Shown one piece after another: positions 53,291-60,789 of a DNA stretch of 64,000 nt. Position 1 is the first letter of the stretch; every line of letters begins with the position of its first letter. A model generated the notes under the pieces. The model searched no databases and was not told the origin of the DNA. It was given only the letters and a program-made list of their open reading frames with translations. Location of the stretch: contig JAGTRY010000010.1 of the NCBI GenBank assembly GCA_018262235.1, positions 1-64,000 of the forward strand, written 5' to 3'. The translations under genes were made by a program, and so were the position numbers. The DNA comes from Pseudomonadota bacterium (GTDB lineage: Bacteria; Pseudomonadota; Gammaproteobacteria; Burkholderiales; Rhodocyclaceae).

Positions 53291-53319
53291 GTAGGGCGGG
53301 TTAGGCGAAGCCGTAACCC
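53291..53319 (+). repeat. REP unit copy 1 (overlaps transposase stop)
   Basis: Starts GTAGGGCGGGTTAGGCGAAG and ends CCGTAACCC; the same 29 bases recur at 53891-53919. The transposase stop codon TAA (53301-53303 on the minus strand) is inside it. Confidence 0.85.
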
Positions 53320-53873
53320 TCGCGTGAAGGTTGATCAACGAGCAGCCGTGATTCCGAGCCATCACCCGCCCAATCCAACGCATAAACCCCAGCCTTTGCC
53401 AGACGGTGAAAGCTTGAATAAGGCCAGTCGCCAACCCGCGTGACATGACCATGTTTGACCGGGTTGAAATGCACGTAATCCATGTGATTCTCGAAATCCC
53501 TTTCATCGCGTAGCAGGTGTTCCCAATAACGGTGTTGCCACAGCGTGCCGCAATGCTTTGCCGCGCGTCGTTCGGAGAGCCATTCGGGGCGAAAGTAATG
53601 CGCCCCGCAACACCGCGTTACGTGCGCCTTGATCAAGCGCCAGCGCGTTGCAAAATCCTTGTCGCCCTCGGGCAAAGTCCAGATCGCATGCAGGTGATCC
53701 GGCAGCAACACCCAGGCATCAATCACAAAAGGGCGCTTCACCCGCACCGTTTCAATCGCTTCGCGCAATGCCGCACGCACATGCTCGTCCACCAACACAG
53801 GTTGCCGCCGTTCAGTGACCACCGTAAAGAAATACGAAGCCCCCGCCACATCCGCTCGCCGATATCGGGACAT
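53301..53873 (-). mobile_element. REP-associated tyrosine transposase (RAYT, Y1/HUH)
   Basis: The 190-residue transposase of the IS200/IS605 group has the HUH metal motif (DHLHAIW, about 59) and the catalytic tyrosine in MDYVHFNPVKHG (about 131). Such genes occur as single copies that act on REP palindromes. REP units flank it here (53291 and 53891, 600 bp apart) and its last codons GYGFA-stop lie in the first copy. No terminal inverted repeats of a classical IS are seen. It lies between DUF4178 and the next gene, so it may have entered the cluster. Confidence 0.92.
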
Positions 53874-53890
53874 TCATGCCTCCACAAAAC

Positions 53891-54045
53891 GTAGGGCGGG
53901 TTAGGCGAAGCCGTAACCCGCGCGGTTCAGGTTAGCGCCAGCACGAACCATCATAAAAAGCACCCTGCATTTACGGCGTTGTCATGTGATTGGCGATACG
54001 CCTTGTTGAGCGGTTTGTCCGCGCGGGTCAAATGACCCGCCCTAC
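53891..54045. repeat. REP pair (BIME-like), copy 2 and inverted copy
   Basis: The unit at 53891-53919 faces an inverted end at 54025-54045 (GGGTCAAATGACCCGCCCTAC). GTAGGGCGGG and CCCGCCCTAC are the outer ends, and GCGGGTCA-AATGACCCGC forms a hairpin. The element starts 18 bp before the transposase ATG. Confidence 0.75.
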
Positions 54046-54424
54046 AAGGCTTAGCATGATTATTCCGGTATTCGTAACGAGGGCAGTCTGATGGTGCAGG
54101 AATACTGCAGGTTCAAGCCACCATCTTTCGGGCTGGTGCCGGATGCGATGAGGGTTTGCATGCCTGAAACCCCAGGCACTCACGATACGACGGAACCATA
54201 TCACATGCCGGACGAGGGTGGCGGAGCGGTTGTTTTATGTACGCCGTGCGCAATGAAAGGTCGCGCCGGTCGGGGACCTGCGGGGGACGAGGTGTGACAT
54301 GACGGTCTGCAAAGACCAAAAGCCGTTTGACCGCACCCGAATGACCAGCGCTTGCATCGTGGAAGGCGTTACCAATCCGAATGATTCGCCTGACACGGCT
54401 GGCAGTAGATGCGGCACGAAACTG
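54046..54424. other. Non-coding segment, possibly structured RNA
   Basis: This stretch has no believable gene. It contains many short pairs such as GGTCTGCAAAGACC (about 54305-54318), GTGCGC-AATGAAAGGTC-GCGC (about 54247-54267) and CCGGTCGGGGACC. The spacing and purine-rich loops look like an RNA fold or a remnant of an intron. No family could be named. Confidence 0.35.
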
Positions 54425-54450
54425 AAACGGCGCGGAATTCCGCGCCGTTT
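54425..54450. terminator. Bidirectional terminator
   Basis: AAACGGCGCGGAATTCCGCGCCGTTT is a perfect 26-bp palindrome with T-rich flanks on both strands. It ends the gene at 54476 on the minus strand. Confidence 0.85.
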
Positions 54451-54475
54451 TGTTTCGACCATGCAGTGGCGCTGA

Positions 54476-55228
54476 TCAGAAGGTCAGTTTTTCGGCCTTG
54501 TTGTTCTGCTTGCGGGTCGCGTCGGCGGCGGCTTCCTGCTCTTTCTTGAAGGCTTCCATCTGCTCCTTCATCATCTTTTCGGAGGTGAGCGTCAGTTCCA
54601 GGCGATCTACCGTAACGTCTGCAACGAGCTCCGGGAAGCTGGACTGGGCGTCAAGCTGTCTGGCATAGGCGCCCTTGCAGGCCTGCTTTTCGTCGTAGGT
54701 CTTGGCGGTGCAGGGTGGCAGGGGTTTGTCGGTGAGGTTCTGCATGCGCCAGCGCAGGATGACGGCCCTGCCGCTTGTCTTGTTGAAGGTTGGCTTGCCG
54801 TATTTCTTGACCAGTGCGTCGACGACATCATTGATGGTGTGCTCCAGCTTGTATTGTTGCTTGAGCTTGATGGAGTAGACGCGGACGACCTTGCCCGGGG
54901 CCCAGTGGCGGAACAGGAAGATGTGCCGCTCGTCCTGGTAGAAGCTCTTGGTTTCGGTTTCTTCGCTCAGGGGCATGTTGGTCGGGATGGTGTATTTGTT
55001 GAACTTGCCGTTCCATTTGCCATTGGTGATTAGGGTCTGGGCTTCGTCCTGGCTCATTCCGAGCTTGAAGCCGGAGATGTCGAAGGCGTTGATCTGCGCT
55101 TCGGTGTAGAAGGGGCCAGTGGCATATTTCTGGTCGTACTGCCGGGAGGATTCGTCGGGCCCGGCGTATTGCGCAAAGGCATTGCACGAGAGCAGCAGCG
55201 ACAGGCCAAACAGGGCAAGGTGTTTCAT
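54476..55228 (-). CDS. Hypothetical secreted protein
   Basis: The 250-residue protein has a signal peptide (HLALFGLSLLLSCNAFAQ, cleavage near 20) and a soluble domain with GFKLGMSQDEAQTLI (about 52) and a predicted helix-rich end (MMKEQMEAFKKEQEAAAD). Two cysteines (PPCTAKTYDEKQACKG) could pair. The GMSxxE-like start resembles small periplasmic repeats, but no family is assigned. The start at 55228 gives the signal directly. Confidence 0.8.
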   Translation of the reverse strand: MKHLALFGLSLLLSCNAFAQYAGPDESSRQYDQKYATGPFYTEAQINAFDISGFKLGMSQDEAQTLITNGKWNGKFNKYTIPTNMPLSEETETKSFYQDERHIFLFRHWAPGKVVRVYSIKLKQQYKLEHTINDVVDALVKKYGKPTFNKTSGRAVILRWRMQNLTDKPLPPCTAKTYDEKQACKGAYARQLDAQSSFPELVADVTVDRLELTLTSEKMMKEQMEAFKKEQEAAADATRKQNNKAEKLTF

Positions 55229-55536
55229 GAGGTGACTCCTGATGATTGTGACGGAAAGATGACAGCTTCCGGCGCGCGCCGGAAATGGATACCAATTCAA
55301 CATAGCGGCTCCCGTTTTCCGGTCTTGAGTCCGGGTCTGCGATGGCGGCGAACCAACTTTGAGAATCGTCAAGCCTGGCCAGGGCCTGGCGAGGCGGCAG
55401 ACTTTGCGGTGGGTGTGGCGGAACGGGCTGCTTGGGGAACGATGGACCGTGAAGGCGCGAAGTCTGGTCCATGATCAAGGGCACGCGGCTCCGATCCGCG
55501 CGTTAATCCGTTTTCCCCCCGACCCGGCACCACTTC

Positions 55537-55850
55537 ATGGAATTCGTCACCAATCCGTATTTCTATTGCGCTGCAATTCCGGCGGTGTTGCTTGCGGGCA
55601 TCTCGAAGGGGGGCTTTGCGGGGGGCTGGGGGTGATGGCGGTGCCGCTGATGGCGCTGGCGATTCCGGCGCCGCAGGCGGCGAGCGTGATGCTGCCGATC
55701 CTGTGCCTGATGGATCTGGTGGGGAGCTGGAGCTTTCACCCGTACTGGGATTGGCGCCTGTTGCGCCGCCTGCTGCCGGGGGCGGTACTGGGGATTGCAG
55801 CGGGCTGGGTATTGTTCCGCCATATCTCGCCGACGGCGCTGGATGTTAAA
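55537..55850 (+). pseudogene. TauE/SafE family exporter remnant, frameshifted and truncated
   Basis: The frame from 55537 begins as a TauE/SafE permease (AVLLAGISKGGFAGG) but ends at a TGA at 55633. Reading continues in another frame (LGVMAVPLMALAIPAPQA to FRHISPTALD) if one G is added in the G-run near 55618-55625. Similarity stops near 55850, after about 105 of the usual 240-260 residues, where the sequence changes to the tail of the toxin-antitoxin unit. Thus it is doubly broken: frameshift plus loss of the 3' end. The 308 bp before it (55229-55536) hold a palindrome (TTCCGGCGCGCGCCGGAA, 55266-55283) and no gene. Confidence 0.8.
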
Positions 55851-55873
55851 GGGGCCAAGCTCGAATTAAATTC

Positions 55874-56158
55874 TCACGCCGCAAATTCCAGCTTCACCTG
55901 CTTCCCGAGCGCCGCCGCCGCGCTGGCTAGCGTGGTCAGCGTCAGGCTGGTGTCGCTAGCGTCGAGCAGGCGGTTGAGCGCGGCGCGGCTGGTGTGCATC
56001 TTGGCGGCTAGTGCTGTCTTGGTGAGCTTCTGCGCCTTCATTTCCTGCTCGATCTGCCAGGCGATCACGCGCTTCATGGCGGTGGCGGTGGCTTCCTGCT
56101 GCATGGCTTCTTCGCTCAGAAAATCGTCGAAATTGCTGCCGATGTTTTTGTGTTTCAT
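55874..56158 (-). CDS. XRE-family antitoxin (HigA-like)
   Basis: The 94-residue protein has an HTH (about 45-85; LTKTALAAKMHTSRAALNRLLD) and N-terminal helices (about 1-40). It is the second gene of a toxin-antitoxin pair, 3 bp after the toxin stop. Antitoxin HTHs bind the operon promoter together with the toxin. Order toxin first is typical of the HigBA type. Confidence 0.85.
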   Translation of the reverse strand: MKHKNIGSNFDDFLSEEAMQQEATATAMKRVIAWQIEQEMKAQKLTKTALAAKMHTSRAALNRLLDASDTSLTLTTLASAAAALGKQVKLEFAA

Positions 56159-56161
56159 GAC

Positions 56162-56482
56162 TTACTCCTGCAACTGTTTGAGCCGGGCTTTGGCCAGATC
56201 AAGATCGTCCTGCGGGGTGGCCTGAGACTTCTTGATGAAGCCATGCAGCAAGACCATTACGCCATCGACCACCGTGAACAACACCCGGGCAATGCGGTTT
56301 TCCAGATGAATCCGCACTTCCCATAAACCCTTGCCCATCTTGCGCACCAGCGGCATGCCCAGGGGCCAGCCGAACTGCACGGTCTTGATGTCTTCACCGA
56401 TGCTCTTGCGATCCTGCGCGAAGAGGGCCTTGAGCCAGTCGCGCACCGGTTCGCCGCCCGCATCGGTCTGAAAGAAGCACAC
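56162..56482 (-). CDS. HigB/Gp49-like (RelE superfamily) toxin, GTG start
   Basis: The 106-residue protein matches the phage-derived Gp49-like family: FFQTDAGGEPVRDWLKAL at the start, GLWEVRIHLENRIARVLFTVV and VLLHGFIKKSQATP in the core. These toxins usually cut mRNA at the ribosome. No ATG precedes the conserved start, so GTG at 56482 is taken. The unit lies beside the broken TauE gene. Confidence 0.85.
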   Translation of the reverse strand: MCFFQTDAGGEPVRDWLKALFAQDRKSIGEDIKTVQFGWPLGMPLVRKMGKGLWEVRIHLENRIARVLFTVVDGVMVLLHGFIKKSQATPQDDLDLAKARLKQLQE

Positions 56483-56608
56483 GGCAAGGATGGGTGTGCT
56501 TATGGATTGAGTGTATCAATATTGGTACGTTTTTTCCAGACAGGATTTCACTCGCCTACAGCGCCGGAGTTTCGAGATCGGGCCGCGCAGTAGATTCATT
56601 CGTGGCTT

Positions 56609-57622
56609 TCACCCCAACATCTTCTTGAGAACTTCCGCCTTCGCCGTGTCGTAATCCGCCTGCGTGATCAGGCCCTGATCGAGCAGGGCTTTCAGCTTGG
56701 CGAGCTTGGCCGTTGGGTCTTCGGCAGCCGGGGCGGCAGCGGCGGGCTGGTTGAGGCCGTTCATGGCCTGGCCCATGGTGTTGGCCATCATCTGGCCCAT
56801 GCCCATCCCGGCGGCGAGGCCTGCGCCAATGCCGGCAATGCCACCTTCATTCTGTGCGGCGAGCGGGATGCTGTTGGCCATCTGGTACTGGGTGAACTTG
56901 TTCATGTCGCCCATCATGCCCATGGAGATCCGGGTGTCGATGGCCTTCTGCAGTTCTTCGGGGAGCGACACGTTCTCGACCACGAAGTTGTCCAGCGTGA
57001 GGCCGTAGCGGTCGAAGACCGGCAACATGCCTTCCTTGAGCTTGTCGCTCATGAGCATCTGATTGGCGGCCATGTCGAGGAAGGGCACGTCGCTGGAGCC
57101 GAGCAGGCCGGTCATGGTGGCGACGACGAGGTTGCGCAGTTGCTGCTCCATGTCCTCAACCGTGTAGACTTCGCGCGTACCGCTGATCTCGGCGAAGAAT
57201 TTCTTGGGGTCGGCGAGCTTGTAGGAATAGATGCCGAAGGCGCGCAGGCGCACCATGCCGAAATCCTTGTCGCGGATCGTCACGGGCTGCTGGGTGCCCC
57301 ACTTGCGGCCGATCTGCAAGCGGGTGCTGAAGAAGTACACATCGCTCTTGAAGGGCGAGGCGAAGAGCTTGTCCCAGTTCTTCAGGTAGGTGAGTACCGG
57401 CAGGGTCTGGGTGGTGAGCGTGTACATGCCGGGGCCGAATACGTCGGCGACCTTGCCTTCATTGACGAACACGGCCATCTGCGATTCGCGCACGGTGAGG
57501 CTGGCGCCGTTCTGGATTTCCATGTCCTGCATGGGGAAGCGCCAGGCGAGCACGCCGTCGCCGTCCTCGTTCCATTGCAGGATGTCGATAAACTGTTTCT
57601 TGATGAAATCGGTCAGGCCCAT
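56609..57622 (-). CDS. SPFH-domain protein with SHOCT tail (YdjI/virion-core-like)
   Basis: The 337-residue protein has an SPFH domain (about 20-245; SLTVRESQMAVFVNEGKVADVFGPGMYTL), a Gly/Met-rich linker (about 255-295) and a C-terminal SHOCT helix pair (about 305-337; LAKLKALLDQGLITQADYDTAKAEVLKKML). There is no N-terminal helix. Such proteins scaffold membranes and often sit with DUF4178 and DUF350 genes. It lies 11 bp after the GNAT gene stop. Confidence 0.9.
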   Translation of the reverse strand: MGLTDFIKKQFIDILQWNEDGDGVLAWRFPMQDMEIQNGASLTVRESQMAVFVNEGKVADVFGPGMYTLTTQTLPVLTYLKNWDKLFASPFKSDVYFFSTRLQIGRKWGTQQPVTIRDKDFGMVRLRAFGIYSYKLADPKKFFAEISGTREVYTVEDMEQQLRNLVVATMTGLLGSSDVPFLDMAANQMLMSDKLKEGMLPVFDRYGLTLDNFVVENVSLPEELQKAIDTRISMGMMGDMNKFTQYQMANSIPLAAQNEGGIAGIGAGLAAGMGMGQMMANTMGQAMNGLNQPAAAAPAAEDPTAKLAKLKALLDQGLITQADYDTAKAEVLKKMLG

Positions 57623-57633
57623 GGCATTTCCCT

Positions 57634-58089
57634 TCAGGTCGGAGCAGCGGCGTTGAACGCCTGTTTGGTGTGCCGGTCGAAACCGGCGGATTCGTAGAAA
57701 GCGGTGGTGGCCTCGTCCTTGCGGCTGGTCATCAGCATGACCTTGTAGCAGTCATGTTGCCAGGCGAGTTCGCAGGCCTGTTGCAGGAGCGCGCGGCCAA
57801 AGCCCTGGCGGCGTTGCGCAGCGGTGGTGACGACGTTTTCGATCAGGCCGTAAGACCGGCAGCCGCGTGTGAGGTTGGGCACGATCAGCAGCGTGCAGCT
57901 CGCGACCAGCACTTCGTCGACGAAGCCGCCTAGGCAGTGCAGCTTGGGGTCGCCCAGCATGGCACGCCAGATTTCGAGCACACGGGTGTGTTCCGGCAGC
58001 GGCGCGTCGGCACGGTGCAGCTCGGCGTAGAGCGCGAGCAGGGCGTCGAGATCGTGCTCGGCGAGTTCGCGGATGTTGAGCGGGTTCAT
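57634..58089 (-). CDS. GNAT family N-acetyltransferase
   Basis: The 151-residue protein has the GNAT fold with acetyl-CoA loop RRQGFGRALLQQA (about 94-106) and the C-terminal AFYESAGFDR. Substrate is unknown; a polyamine is an attractive guess in this setting (inference). The start at 58089 (MNPLNIREL) is family-like. Confidence 0.88.
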   Translation of the reverse strand: MNPLNIRELAEHDLDALLALYAELHRADAPLPEHTRVLEIWRAMLGDPKLHCLGGFVDEVLVASCTLLIVPNLTRGCRSYGLIENVVTTAAQRRQGFGRALLQQACELAWQHDCYKVMLMTSRKDEATTAFYESAGFDRHTKQAFNAAAPT

Positions 58090-58174
58090 TGATAGAAGTC
58101 GCAAAAGTGGAAGGAGCGCAGCGAAGTGTTTCTGGCAAGGCGGCGCAACGCAGCCAGAGCCATTTTTGCGGCTT

Positions 58175-58567
58175 CTATGACAGACATGCGCCGTTGATGA
58201 GGCCCACGGAGAGGGATATCGCGCCGACCAGCGCCCCCATGGCGACATTGTTGGCTTCGAGTGCCGGTTTCAGTTCCGGCAGGATGGATTTCAGCAGCAG
58301 GAAGGCCAGCAGCTGGATCACCATTGCGGCCATGGCCCAGGCAAGGAAACTCGGGTAATCCGGCAGGTGCAGGATGCCGGAGGCTACGGTGAGCGAGAAG
58401 CCTGCCAGGGTGCCGCCAAAGGACAGGGCGGGGGCGACACAGCCTTTGCGGATCAGGGCGATTTCGTCAAATGGCGTCACCCGCAGATAGATCGCCACAA
58501 AAACCCCGACCAGCGCAAAGCCGGTGGCAAGGTGCATGAGATAACCGTAGATCTGCTCAATGGGCAT
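58175..58567 (-). CDS. DUF350 family membrane protein
   Basis: The 130-residue protein has four helices in two similar halves (about 8-30 and 45-65; 72-95 and 108-128), as in the YjfL/DUF350 family. DUF350 genes are often neighbours of polyamine ligase, PspA and spermidine-synthase-like genes. The start at 58567 is 65 bp from the divergent spermidine synthase-like gene, so both share one promoter gap. Confidence 0.9.
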   Translation of the reverse strand: MPIEQIYGYLMHLATGFALVGVFVAIYLRVTPFDEIALIRKGCVAPALSFGGTLAGFSLTVASGILHLPDYPSFLAWAMAAMVIQLLAFLLLKSILPELKPALEANNVAMGALVGAISLSVGLINGACLS

Positions 58568-58632
58568 GCCGGAACTCCCCCTGAAGGACTGCTTGACCGC
58601 ATAATGCCACGATCCGATTTCACGATGCCAGC

Positions 58633-60168
58633 ATGTCATCCCCTTCGAGCACCCGGCGCCCTGACCGCCTGCTGATCCTCTCGGTTTTCATCGTTGCTTC
58701 CTGCGGCCTGGCCTATGAGCTGGTGGCCGGTGCGCTGGCGAGCTACCTGCTCGGCGACTCGGTGCTGCAGTTCTCGTCGATCATCGGCTGTTACTTATTT
58801 GCCATGGGCGTGGGCTCGCATCTATCGAAGTACATCAAGGATGAAGACCTGCTCGCGCGCTTCATCGACATCGAACTGCTCGTGGGCTTGCTCGGAGGCG
58901 TGTCGGCGACGGTGCTGTTCGTGATCTTCGCGTGGATGGCCGGGCCTTTCCGCAGCGTGCTGTATGCGCTGGTGTTCGCGCTGGGCGTGCTGGTCGGCAT
59001 GGAGATTCCGCTGGTCATGCGTATCCTGAACGCGCGGCAGGCGGAATTCAGCGAGCTGGTGAGCCGCGTGCTGACTTTCGATTACCTTGGCGCGCTGGTG
59101 GTGTCGCTGCTCTTTCCGATCATCCTTGCGCCACATCTGGGGTTGGCGCGCACGGCCTTCCTGTTCGGGATTGCCAACGCGGGCGTGGCGCTGCTCACGG
59201 TGCGTGTCTTTCGCAGCGAGATCCGGCATGCGCGCAGTCTGGCCCTGCGATCGGCCATCGTGCTGGGCCTGCTGCTGGGCGGTTTTGCCCTGTCGGAGCG
59301 GATCACCCAGTGGAGCGAGCGCGGCATCTTCGGTGACGAGATCGTGCACGCTGAAACCACGCCTTACCAGCGCCTGGTGGTCACGCAATGGCATGACGAT
59401 CTGCGTCTCTACATCAACGGCAACCTGCAGTTCTCCAGCCGCGACGAGCATCGCTATCACGAAGCGCTGGTGCATCCGGTGCTGGCCGCGCTACCGGGCG
59501 TGAAGCGCGTGCTGGTGCTGGGCGGTGGTGATGGGCTGGCTGCCCGCGAGATCCTGCGCTACCCGAGCGTGCAGGAAATCACCCTGGTCGATCTCGATCC
59601 GGCGATGACCCGGCTGTTCTCTACCTCTGCGCCGCTTACCGCGCTGAATAAAGGTGCGCTGAAAGATCCGCGGGTACATGTCATCAACGCCGATGCCGGT
59701 CAGTGGCTGGAAACGGCCGGCACCGCTTTCGATGCCATCATCATCGACCTGCCGGACCCCAACAGCTACGGGCTGGGCAAGCTCTACTCCGAACCCTTCT
59801 ACCGGCTGGTGCGCGAGCACTTGAGCGAGAACGGCCTGGTGGTGATCCAGTCGACCTCGCCCTACTTCGCCCCGCACGCCTACTGGTGCGTGGTAACCAC
59901 CCTGGAAGCGGCGGGCTTCAAGACTTATCCCTACCACGCCTACGTGCCGTCCTTCGGCGAGTGGGGCTTCGTGATCGGCGACCGCACGGGCCGCTACCAG
60001 CCGCCCACGCAATATGCCCTGCCCATGCGCTGGCTGGACGCCACGACCACGCGTGACATGTTCATCTTCCCGGCCGACATGCAGCGCGTGACGGTCGAGC
60101 CGAACCGGCTCAACAACCAGAGCCTCGTGCGCTACTTCGAGGAAGACTGGCACAGGGTGATTCGATGA
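58633..60168 (+). CDS. Membrane-embedded polyamine aminopropyltransferase (spermidine synthase-like)
   Basis: The 511-residue protein has about seven N-terminal helices (about 12-220) and a C-terminal spermidine synthase fold with VLVLGGGDGLAAREIL (about 291), EITLVDLDPAM and the active-site loop DLPDPNSYGLGKLYS. Tail residues APHAYWCVVTTLEAAGF fit the family. It should transfer an aminopropyl group from decarboxylated SAM to an amine; no SAM decarboxylase gene is in the window. The membrane part suggests an acceptor at the membrane (inference). Confidence 0.92.
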   Translation: MSSPSSTRRPDRLLILSVFIVASCGLAYELVAGALASYLLGDSVLQFSSIIGCYLFAMGVGSHLSKYIKDEDLLARFIDIELLVGLLGGVSATVLFVIFAWMAGPFRSVLYALVFALGVLVGMEIPLVMRILNARQAEFSELVSRVLTFDYLGALVVSLLFPIILAPHLGLARTAFLFGIANAGVALLTVRVFRSEIRHARSLALRSAIVLGLLLGGFALSERITQWSERGIFGDEIVHAETTPYQRLVVTQWHDDLRLYINGNLQFSSRDEHRYHEALVHPVLAALPGVKRVLVLGGGDGLAAREILRYPSVQEITLVDLDPAMTRLFSTSAPLTALNKGALKDPRVHVINADAGQWLETAGTAFDAIIIDLPDPNSYGLGKLYSEPFYRLVREHLSENGLVVIQSTSPYFAPHAYWCVVTTLEAAGFKTYPYHAYVPSFGEWGFVIGDRTGRYQPPTQYALPMRWLDATTTRDMFIFPADMQRVTVEPNRLNNQSLVRYFEEDWHRVIR

Positions 60169-60235
60169 ATCGCAGTGCTGAGTTCCGGGCGCTGAATGCT
60201 GAGGGGATATTTCCGTTGGCTTCCGCCGACGCGAG

Positions 60236-60757
60236 TTTTGTAGGAGCGGCCATTGGCCGCGAAGGGTTTTGTAGGCGCGATGCGAACGTCGCGAGGTCGT
60301 GGAGTTCGCAACGTGGATGCTGCCCCAACCGCGTTGGTTGCGGTGATACGCCGACACGGTGCGCGGCCAATGGCCGCTCCTGCCTTGAACTGTTCCAGAG
60401 ATGGTGTCCTGCCCTGCTTTTCGTCATGTCTGTTTTGAGATCGCTCGCCGGTAAGCTTATCCGGGCTACATGGCAGGAACGGTCATGTACGCCCAGCCGC
60501 AGCTGTTGGAGCGGCCCGTGGCCGCGAAGGCTTTTGTGGATGTGTTCCTTCGGCACGCGCAGGACTGGCTCGTCGCGAAGCGGCAGTGCTGGTGCCTCAA
60601 GGCGGAGTACCGGGTGGCATCGTTGGGGCTGGGCGATCATGCCTTTTGTGGGAGCGACGGCCACGTCGCGAACAGCACGGTTTCGCGACGTGGCCGTCGC
60701 TCCCACAGCCCTGATTGCGGCGATACAACGATGCGGTTCGCGGCCACTGGCCGTTCC
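60236..60757. repeat. REP/BIME cluster (GGAGCGGCC type)
   Basis: The 620-bp gap 60169-60789 holds repeated palindromes: AGGAGCGGCCATTGGCCGCG (about 60242) with inverted copy CGCGGCCAATGGCCGCTCCT (about 60362), a further unit GGAGCGGCCCGTGGCCGCGAAG (about 60509), an almost perfect IR GGGAGCGACGGCCACGTCGCGA / TCGCGACGTGGCCGTCGCTCCC (about 60650-60710) and CGCGGCCACTGGCCGTTCCTG (about 60736). All are of one REP class. No gene was seen. Confidence 0.8.
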
Positions 60758-60789
60758 TGCACTGCGGCCTGCAGTCCTGCGCGCGTGAA

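Noticed and set aside
54240-54290. Group II intron domain V
   Set aside because: GTGCGC-AATGAAAG-GTCGCGC recalls it, but the AGC/GTTC closing pairs and the two-base bulge are not in place and no reverse transcriptase is nearby.
55359-56225. Plus-strand frame of 288 codons
   Set aside because: Its middle part is the out-of-frame portion of the TauE remnant, and the rest is antisense to the toxin-antitoxin genes.
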